From Pleodorina starrii (taxonomy: Eukaryota > Chlorophyta > Chlorophyceae > Chlamydomonadales > Volvocaceae), in contig BRXU01000002.1 of the NCBI GenBank assembly GCA_030267565.1, forward strand, positions 2,851,501-2,915,500: a DNA stretch of 64,000 nucleotides. The letters run 5' to 3'. Below are positions 55,801 through 64,000 of this stretch, piece after piece (the stretch's first letter is position 1; each line of letters starts with the position of its first letter). The position numbers and the translations under genes are program-made. The notes beneath the pieces were generated by a model. That model was not told the origin of the DNA, did no database searches, and worked only from the letters and a program-made list of their open reading frames with translations.

Positions 55801-58800
55801 CCCTCGCCGTCCGTCGTCGAGCCGTCGCTGGCGGGGCCGTTCGGCGGCGGCGCCGCCGCCTCCAGCCCCTTTGCCAGCTCGCTGTACGGCAGCAGCGGCA
55901 CGAGCGCCGGCGCCGGCGGCGAGAAGCAGATGTCGCCCGCCTTCGCCGCCGCGCTGTCCTTCGCCCGCGGGGTGCCCTCCCTGCCGGCCGCATCCTCCCC
56001 GGAGCGATCCCCCTGGGCCCAACTGCAACAGCCGGCGCAGGCCAAAGCTGAGCCGCAGCAGCCGCAGCCGCAGGTGACAGCGCCCGTCGCCGCGGACGGC
56101 GGCAGCGGCGGCGCTGCCGCCGCGCCTGGGGGTGGCGGCGGCGGCATCTTCCCTCTTCACGACCTGGATGAGGCGGAGAGCATTGCGATGTTGATGATCG
56201 CCTTCCGCTCACTCAAGGCGCTGTCGGTGGACCCCCGGCCGGAGGTGGGTGGGTATGAAAGAGCCCCGCTCGCCACCTCACTCGCCCGCCCTCCCCCCGT
56301 GGGCCCCCATCCGCGCCTCCTTACCCAACCGCTCCTTGCCACCCTCTCCATACCATCTCCACAAACCATCCCAGCCATCGTGCCATAACAACCCACGTGC
56401 CTCTGCCCACCGCCCCTCACCCGCCCCTCACCCGCCCCCCCTCACCGCCGCCGTTCTCCCGCCCCCCCCCCAGGCCCGCAACGCCGCCGTGCGCACTCTG
56501 TTCCTTGCTGTCGGCAGCCACGGCGGCAAGTTCCCCTCCTCCACCTGGCAGGAGCTGTTCTGGTCGCTGCTGTTCGACCTGCTGCTCACCATACACCGGG
56601 TGTCGGCAACCAGCAGTGTGGAGGAGGCGGCGGCGGTGGAGCTGGGGAAGGAGAGGGGTGAGGGGGCCGGGGGGCCGGGTGTGCGTGTGGTCGTGCGTCC
56701 GTGTGTACGGCTGTCTTACCCGGTAGTGGCGGCTGGTCCGTCCGTGTGGTTAGCGGGGGTGGCCTCTTGGGGGGCGTTTGCCCGCCGCGGCGCTGCGGCC
56801 CGGTATCCGTCATTTTGCCGCCTCTTCTCTTCTCTGCATCCTTTCTCCCACCCCGGTATCCCCGCTCGGCTGACGTGCCCCGGTGCCCTCCTCACTCCCC
56901 ACCTCCCCACCTTCCCCCCCATCTGCTGCCAGGCGGGCGGCCCGTGGTGATGCTGGTGCACCACAGCCGCAACAGCGAGCAGAAGCAGTGGGACGAGACG
57001 CTGGTCCTGGCTCTTGGGGGGGCTGCCAAGGTGATGCGCTCCTACATGGCGGTGCTCAGTGGACTGGACGTGTGGGGCAGCGCGTGGGAGGAACTCATGA
57101 AGGTGCGGGGGGGGGAGAGGGAGAGAGGGAGAGGGAGAGGGAGAGGGAGAGGGAGAGGGAGAGGGAGAGGGAGAGGGAGAGGGAGAGGGAGAGGGAGAGG
57201 GAGAGGGAGAGGGAGAGGGAGAGGGAGAGGGAGAGGGAGAGGGAGAGGGAGAGGGAGAGGGAGAGGGAGAGGGAGAGGGAGAGGGAGAGGGAGAGGGAGA
57301 GGGAGAGGGAGAGGGAGAGGGAGAGGGAGGGTTGGCGACCGCATTCAGCGGCCCGATGTGCTCTTGACACTACCCCCGCCCGCCCCCGCCCCCGCCCCGC
57401 CCCGCCCCCCGCAGGTCCTGGGCGATCTGCTCGCCAGCGGTCGCAAGGCCGTGTGCCTGGCCTCCACCAGCCTCCTCACCACAGTGCTGCAGGCGCACGG
57501 CTCCGGGCCGCTAGTCAGTCGGACCATGTGGCAGCAGACGATGGCGGCGCTGGACAGAGGTGCGGGCGGGCGCAAGAAGGGAGGGAGGGAAGGAAGGGAG
57601 GAAGGAAGGGCGAGAGGAGCGCGCTCGCACGCAGCACGGCGCGTCAGTCAGGGAGGGGTGTGTTGGCCTCTAGATGAGCGGCGCCTTCGGTGTGTTTGGT
57701 TGGCACCCTTCGCAGCCCTTCACAGTACACCGCGCTACCGGCACCCTTGCCAGCGCCATCCCCCACCCGTATCCTCAAGTCCGCAACCCCGACTTCGGCC
57801 TTACCATCTCCTGTCCCGCGCCTGCCTAACCCCGCTCCCTGCCCTCTTCTGCTCCCCGCTCCGCCGCCGCCGCCTCGGCCGCCGCAGGCGTCTCCTCGAT
57901 GGCCGCTCCCAACACCGCCGCGCCGCTTCAGGCCCGCTCCGAGCTGCTCAGCTGCATCACCACCCTCTCAGCCCAGCTGCTGCTGCCCCGCTGCCCGCGC
58001 ACCGCTGCCGCCGGCGATGCCGCAACCGCCACTCCCACCCCAATCACCGCCTCAGCCACCCCCTCAGCCGCCACCACCACGGCCGCCACAACAGCAGCAT
58101 CAGAAGCGGCGACGGGCGGCAGCGGCCCCGATCCCGAGCAGCTGCTGCTGGTGCTGCGGTGGCTGGATCGCTTCGCTCGCTACCCGGTCGGCTCCGACGA
58201 CACCTCCTCCATCCACTTCACCACCATAGGGCCCATACAGAAGGCAGTCCTGGGCGCGCTGGCCGCGCTGCCGCCCGCCGCCGCGGCGGCGGGCGTGTGG
58301 CCCGCCGTGCTGGGCGTGCTGTGCAACATGCTGCGGCCGTACAGCACGCTGGCGCTGCGGCAGTATGCGCAGCAGGTGGCGGCGCTGCAGCAGGTCGGTG
58401 GTGGTGGAGTGGGGGGGGGGGGGTTAGGGCGAAGAGGAGGGGCGCGGTGGGGTGGTGGGTGGCGGTGTGTTGTGTAGTGGTGGTGGTCAGGGTGGGGTCC
58501 CTTGGGCCTTGACGCCCCTGGGGCACGTCCTGTTGCGCCCTCGCGGGTGGCTCATGTGTGATGCGTGCTCGTCATGATCGTGTTTCAGTCGCAGCTTTCC
58601 ACCTCCGCACTGCTTGACGGCCAGGGCCCGTTAGCGGCCCGGAGCAACGGGCGCTCATGCCCCCTTTCCCCTCTTCCCAGTCTCCAGTACCCCCCAGTGC
58701 CGCATCTCACTCTCCATCCCCCCGCCCCCCCCCCGTCTCCCCGAAACGCAGCAACGTAAGGCCAGCTCGACAGCGCCCTGGGCCGGCCCCCAGCCCCCCC

Positions 58801-61800
58801 TGGAGGCCCCGCCCGCAGCCACCGCCACCGTCCCCGCCACCGCCACCGCCTCGCTTGATCCCATGACCTCCGTCCCCAGTGCTGCCAGCAGCAGCAGCCG
58901 CGAGCCGTCCGTCCACGGCCCCGGCGCAGCCGCGCCTGGCGCCGCCGGTGCCGGTGCCGTCAGCAGCCCCGTCCCAGTGTGGCTGTCCTTTGCGTCTAGC
59001 GGTGAGGTGATGGAGGCTCGCGCCATGTCGCCGCTGTGGATGGCGCGGATCGTGGAGCTGCTGGCAGCATGGTACCGGGATCACGTGTCCTGGCAGGTGG
59101 GCGGCTGAGTGGGCGACGTTGGGGCCCTGGGAGGGAGGTAGGGAGGGGTAGTGGATGGGCGGCCAGGGGGACGGGGCGTTGCGTTGCACGGTCTTGAGGC
59201 CCGCGGGTGGGCGGCTGTGCGGGAGGATGAGCCTAAGAAGATACGGCAGCGATACGGCAAGGAAGGAGGGGCAGCCAAAGGGCCAGAGCCCGCACCAGCG
59301 CCACCGCGTCGACCCGCAGCCCATCAGCCCTCAGCAGGGACGCACGGCGGCCCAAAGCACAGCCACGGCAAAGAAGCGCCTTGCCCCGACCTTAGTCGAA
59401 CCGATCCGAGCCGGACTGACGCTGGTGGCCCTCTCCTTGCCCTCTCCTTGCCCTCTCCTTGCCCTCTGCTCGTCCGATGCAGGTCCGTGTGGCCACCTTC
59501 CCTCTGCTGGTGGGAGCCATGTCGGAGTGCATGGCCTGCCGCCACCTGCTGCCGCAACCCGCGCCCGCCGCCGCCGCCAGCCCTGGTCCAGGTCCAGGCT
59601 CCCAGCCGCACCCCCCGGCCGCCCCGCCGCCAGCTCCCCATCTGGTGCTGGCGGGCGACGCGGGGGAGGCCGGGGCGCTGGAGGAGCTGTGGCGGGCGGC
59701 GGCGCGCGGCTTCGTGGCTGTGGTGCAGACCGGCCTGCCGTCCATCAACATATGCAGCCTGCAGGTGGGGCTCTGTCTGGGGGGATGGGCCTGGGGATAT
59801 GGGTGGGGCTGCACGGATGATGGGCGTGGGGGCGGGGCCGGAGGCTGCGGGGCCGCTGCAAGAGGGCCTCTGGGAGGGCTAGCGGAGGGCTAGAGCTCTG
59901 CGCATGTGCTTGCCGCGCCGTTCCTTGTATTCATTGGCGATGTATTGCTGGGCGCTGTCCTGTCCTATTCCTTGGAAGGGAAGGGAAGGGAAGCACCCAG
60001 CCTCGCTTGACCCCGTTCGCGCGCCCGCGTTCCTCACCGTTCCATAACCCGCAGAGCCAGCAGCAGCAGCAGGCCGCGGCGGCAGCTGCGGTTGTGCTGC
60101 CGCACTCGACCTGGCCCGCGCTGGGTCGCGCCTTCCAGATGTTCTTCCTGGCCGCCAGCCTGCCGCCGCTGGCGCAGCCGCCGCCGGAGGCGCAGCACGC
60201 GCTGATCCTCGCCCTCGCCTCCGCCGGCGGCAGCGGCGCCACCGCCGCCTACTTCCGCCGCATGAGCGGCTCCTCCGCCGCGGAGCCTCCAACCTCGACC
60301 CCAACCTCCACCTCCACCTCGGCCGCCGCCGCCGCCTCCTCGGCCTCCGCTCTGCCGGTGCCGTCTCCGGAGCAGATCGCCGCGGATCTTGAGACCACGA
60401 CATCGGTGCTGGACTGCCTGTCCGAGACCGTGCTCAACTCCTGTCAGCACGCGCCCCTCGAGGTGAGAAAGAGAGAGGGGGAGAGAGAGGGAGAGAGAGA
60501 GCCCCTCACCTCAGGTCTGGGGTTGGTGGGGTTGAGTGCGTGTGAGCGTTGGGAGGTTGCAGCGTCGCGGCCTGAGACCTCCGGGCTGAGCGAGAGCGCA
60601 GGCGTGGCACGTTTGCCGCCAAGGGGGCGGTTAAAGTCCGCTCCAATTGCTGACCGCAACACAGCAACAACATAACATGGGGGCGACTTCCGACCGCACG
60701 ATAGGAAGCACATGAGCGGTCTTCCCTGGTGCCGCTGTAATGGCAGTCCGGAAGTGCTCCTTTGGATCGTTGTTGTCACTTCCAGAGCCTCGCGCCGCCC
60801 TTCCATCCGGCCATGCCGGCCGGTTGTCCACTCGCCCCGGTTGTCCACTTCGCAGATGCGGCGAACGCTGGTGGAGGTGCTAGATGCGGGGGCGGCCTCC
60901 GCCGCCGCGCCCGCGGCCGCAGGCATCAGCTCCGCCGCCGGCGCCGCCGCCGACCGGCCGTACGACGAGTCGGGGCTGCCGCCCACCAGCCGCCTCAGCC
61001 ACGTGTGCCTAAACAAGCTCTACGTGCTCTGCAGCCGGGGCCAGGACGCGCCCGGCGGTCCCGAGTCGGACGGCGGTCGCGAGCTGCAGCCTCAGCAGCA
61101 GCTGCAGCCGTCGGCCAGGTCGCAGCTGGAGGTGAGGCCCGGCGCCCGCACGGGCGCGGGCGAGAGGGGCGGCGGGTTGTCGCCCTCGCTTGCCCTGCGA
61201 CGGTACCTGTTGGTGCCTGTTTAGGACATTGTGACATGGCTTGGGCTGAGAGGGCAGTGCTCTGCCGCAACAAGCACCCCTCGACCAGCCCCGACTCTGC
61301 CGGCAGCTGGAGAAGTGTATTGCGGCGGTGCCTTGACACTTTGCGGGCCTGAACCGGGATCCGCCAGGCCGCGGCCCCTTGCCTGCCTCGTCCGCACGCC
61401 CCCACGCGAGAACGAGGCGCTCCGCTTCTCAGCCACACCGCCCGCCGACCGCAGCTGCCCTGGGCCCCCGCCTCCTGCCCCCGCCGCCTTGCCCCCCTGC
61501 CCTTCCTCCCTTCCTCCCTCCCTCTGCCACCCCAGGTCGCTCAGTTGGCTCTGCCCGTCTTCGTGGGCCGCTGCGAAGCCATCCTGCTCGAATACGCACG
61601 CGCAGAGCAGCGCGGCGCCAGGCCCGCCGCCTCCTCTACCGCCTCTTCAGGACCTCCCGGAACGCCACTCGCCGCCGCCGCCGCCGCCGCCCCCGTGGAT
61701 GCCACCGCCTCCGCCAACGGCGGCGGCGGGGGCGGCAGTGACGGGCCGGTGTTGGCGCTGGCGCCCCTGCGCACGGCGCCACCCGGCGCGGCCTCCGCGG

Positions 61801-62735
61801 CTCTGCACGACAAGGCCCGTCACGTGTTGGAGCTGCTGCAGCAGCTGCGCGTGGTGCCGCCTGTGTCAGATTCGCTGCTGTCGTCCCGACCGCACCTGCG
61901 CTTCTGGCTTGAGGTGGCGCGGGCGGTACGCTCGCACGCCGCCATGCCGCTGGCGGCGGGCGCAGCCAGCGCCGTCGGGACCAGCGCGGCGCCCGCCGCA
62001 CAGCTGCACTCCACGCCCAGCCTCGGCGGCGGCGGCGGCGGCTCCATGGTGCTTCAGAGCCCACCGGCGGTGTCAAGGCGCAGCAGCAGCGGCTTTGAAC
62101 TGCTCAGCCCAGCAGGCGGCGGAGGAGGAGGAGGAGGAGGGGGAGGAGGGGGAGGTGGCGGCGGGGGCCCGGGCTCGGCGGCGGGTGAGGCGCCCTCCAC
62201 CGTGGGGCCCCCGGCTCGGTCCTCCTCGTCGTTCTTCTCCCGAACCTACAGCAGCACGGGCGCGCTGCTGTCGTCGGCCCTGGGTGGCGGCGGGGGAGGC
62301 AGCGGCAGCGGCAGCGGGGCCGCCGCGACGCTACCCTCGCCCAACAGGCGTCCCAGCGGCAGCGGCAGCGGCGGCGGGGGCGGTGGGAGCGCCCAGCCGA
62401 CGCACCGCGCCGCTGCGGCCGCAGGCGGCAGCTCGGGGCCTGGTTCTGTGTCGAGTCACGGACCCGGGCAGCAGACGCTGACGCTTGCGACCAGCGCGAG
62501 TTTGGGCGCCGGCGGGCTGCCGCTGTCGTTGCCGCCGCTGTCCAAATCGATGTGGGTAAAGGAGCAGCCGCACCTGCCGGCCCTGTACGGCGTCCTGTGC
62601 GAGTGCATTGGCAGCTCCGACCCCGTCGTACGCACGGTCGTACAGGGCATGCTGGCGACGCTCGGAGGCGGGCTGGGACTGTGCGCGCCGCCCCTGCCGC
62701 CGCCGCCGCCGCCGCCGCGGGAGACGTCCCTCTGA
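46891..62735 (+). CDS. MON2: MON2 homologue (BIG/Sec7-related Golgi-endosome trafficking protein)
   Basis: Twenty-five exons close in phase: 46891-47103, 47163-47306, 47395-47484, 47628-47726, 48041-48410, 48716-48864, 49508-49779, 50191-50470, 50754-50907, 51238-51386, 51698-51882, 52054-52351, 52592-53317, 53642-54481, 55124-55219, 55567-56244, 56474-56657, 56933-57102, 57415-57559, 57888-58393, 58752-59096, 59483-59764, 60055-60462, 60856-61131, 61536-62735 (2,752 aa). MON2 is a peripheral membrane scaffold of trans-Golgi and endosomes, with DCB and HUS domains like the BIG Arf-GEFs but no Sec7 domain. Hallmarks: start [20 protein letters not shown] and [13 protein letters not shown] (DCB), [14 protein letters not shown] (HUS), [75 protein letters not shown]. 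No Sec7 motif is present. Animal MON2 is ~1,700 aa; the excess is Ala/Gly/Pro/Ser insertions, chiefly in exons 5, 13, 14, 16, 20 and 25. The exon 10 acceptor at 51237 is chosen by phase over the nearer CGCAG at 51148-51149. Confidence 0.92.
52360..52424 (+). repeat. Three short repeats of TGACCCNTGGGTCGG in a MON2 intron
   Basis: TGACCC(G/C)TGGGTCGGTG recurs three times about 22 bp apart directly after the exon 12 donor. Each unit is nearly palindromic and resembles motifs seen elsewhere in the window. Confidence 0.85.
54700..55100 (+). repeat. CA-rich minisatellite in a MON2 intron
   Basis: About 400 bp of CCCACACACCCCCACACGCA-type units, roughly 22 bp, ending just before the exon 15 acceptor. 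The run supplies an extreme C-rich tract at the 3' splice site and makes His/Thr/Pro false ORFs. Confidence 0.93.
57112..57332 (+). repeat. (GGGAGA)n hexanucleotide microsatellite in a MON2 intron
   Basis: About 35 nearly perfect GGGAGA units fill most of the 312-bp intron between exons 18 and 19. The purine strand is the transcript strand. Confidence 0.96.
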
Positions 62736-64000
62736 AGAGCCTTGCAGCGGAATAAAACGAAATGAAAAACAGAAAGTGGAGTTTGGAGGGGCGCTGGGCG
62801 CACGGAGAGGGGCCGGGGCGGTGGTGATGACGCGGGGCAGGTGGTGTGCAGTTGGTTGGATAGAGGCCGGGGGCCAGGAGGGCTCCGGAACCCGCGGCGG
62901 CTGCGGAACTCAGCGGCGGACCACCGGGGGCGCCACCGGGGTCTGGTGCCTGCGGCTGGTGGCGGTCGTGCACGTGAGGCCGCGTGTCTCGAAAGCCCGG
63001 TGTGTCCTAAAACGTGCTAAAACGCTAAACCTCTTTTTCAAGTGACTTGGACGTGATTTTGGTGGCAGGGGCCCGAGGTACAGGTACCCGGCCTACCTAC
63101 CCGCAGGTTGCGCAGGAGGCTTCGCATGGGCGGTGTGTTTGTGCGTATGTGTGTCTGGGGGGGAGAGGGTGTTGCAGTGGACAGCTGTAGGCGATACGCG
63201 ATGCCGGGCGTGGACTGGGGCGGGTGGAGCGGCGGAGGGAGGGAGGGAGCTTTTGGGGGGGGGGGGGCGTTCCACGAGACTGCGCCTGCCCTGCGCCTGA
63301 CCGCGGTTGGTCGCGGACGGGGGTGTGCGCTGTGCTGGGTGGAGCTGGGGCAGCAGCAGAGCCGTTTGCCAAACCCGCCTTCCAGCGGAGGAGCGCAGTA
63401 GGGACGGTGGAGCAGCGCGGGCAGTGAACAGGCCGCCGGCCCTGTGGGGTGCGCGTGTTGTTGGCGGGTACAGGAGCAGTAGTGGCCGGGCGCGCGCGGC
63501 CCATTGCTCAGTAGCTTTGGACATGGACCGTAAGAGCTGTGTGCGGCCCACCAGCCGTGCGCCGTGAATGCCTCGTGGGGGAGTATCCACGCAGTAGAGT
63601 GGGGTCCGCTCGGTGGTCTGTTCGGTTGCGCAGTGCTAGATATGGGGGGGGCCTCTTGGATGTACTGGAGACAGGCGATCTACTTCAGTGGCAGTCGACA
63701 GCGGCAAGGTACGCCGGGTACTGCGGCCCGGCGATACACCGCGGAGCATGGCCGGCTTGGCAAGCATGTAATGTGGGAGGCTTGCGCAGAATCTTCATGG
63801 CAATATGAACTGGCCTTCGTTCTGGCAACTTGAGGGGCAGCCATGGCCCGCCTTTCCACCGAGGCATTTTGCCAAACGCATGTTCAGATGTCACGCTTTC
63901 GCGGAGCAGCAATAAAGACGAGGACTTTGCCTTTGCCTTTGGACACACATATGATATCTCTCATATCAGACGTCCTCAAATCGTGTGTCTTTTAAGTCTT
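62736..64000. other. MON2 3' UTR and downstream flank
   Basis: TGTAA at 63767-63771 would give a ~1-kb 3' UTR, long but acceptable. The last 200 bp contain only short frames (e.g. 63948-63685 minus) without family character; the window ends before another gene can be recognised. Confidence 0.5.
63767..63771 (+). promoter_or_regulatory. Possible TGTAA polyadenylation signal of MON2
   Basis: This is the only TGTAA I found on the plus strand after the MON2 stop, about 1,030 bases downstream. Confidence 0.4.

Noticed and set aside
56701..58512. 603-codon plus-strand frame with a long Arg-Gly repeat
   Set aside because: Its repeat is the intronic GGGAGA array; only 56933-57102 and 57415-57559 are in the MON2 frame by splice and phase.

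Overview
The window reads as nuclear DNA of a GC-rich green alga of the Chlamydomonas/Volvox type (Chlamydomonadales). The grounds are: many short coding exons joined by GTGAGT/CAG introns whose reading phases all close; long Ala, Gly, Pro and Gln runs inside otherwise conserved proteins; TGTAA polyadenylation signals downstream of several stop codons; one predicted plastid transit peptide; and frequent GT/CA and G-rich minisatellites in introns. I cannot name the species. No rRNA, tRNA, CRISPR array or bacterial-type operon was seen.

Layout: (1) 1-2641 (+), 3' end of an Ala-rich protein of unknown function. (2) 8607-5829 (-), a 461-aa coiled-coil protein with a Gln/Pro-rich tail. (3) 9416-12405 (+), a plastid-targeted protein related to indole-3-glycerol-phosphate synthase whose catalytic lysines look replaced. 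(4) 14055-23842 (+), a metallo-beta-lactamase (MBL) protein of the COG1237 type fused to about 1,190 residues of Pro-Ala-Glu repeats. (5) 29599-26214 (-), an unrecognised coiled-coil protein with a 39-copy, 19-bp minisatellite in one intron. (6) 30327-34200 (+), a second, shorter MBL gene that is a clear paralogue of (4) with the same exon plan. (7) 39655-34766 (-), a CDK10/CDKG-type protein kinase. (8) 39968-42212, a transposon with 17-bp terminal inverted repeats and TTA target-site duplications, PIF/Harbinger-like, inserted in the upstream region shared by (7) and (9). (9) 43226-46238 (+), a divergent PPP-family Ser/Thr phosphatase close to the PPKL/BSU1 catalytic domain. (10) 46891-62735 (+), a 25-exon MON2 homologue (Golgi/endosome trafficking) enlarged to about 2,752 aa by low-complexity insertions.

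The most unusual part is the MBL pair. The downstream copy keeps the HxHxDH metal motif and stops after the domain. The upstream copy has HxHxNH and runs on into a very long acidic repeat encoded by an expanding coding minisatellite. Some exons of the two copies are identical at DNA level while others have diverged strongly, which suggests gene conversion. Gene models here were built by eye from splice signals and phase; they agree internally but have no transcript support.
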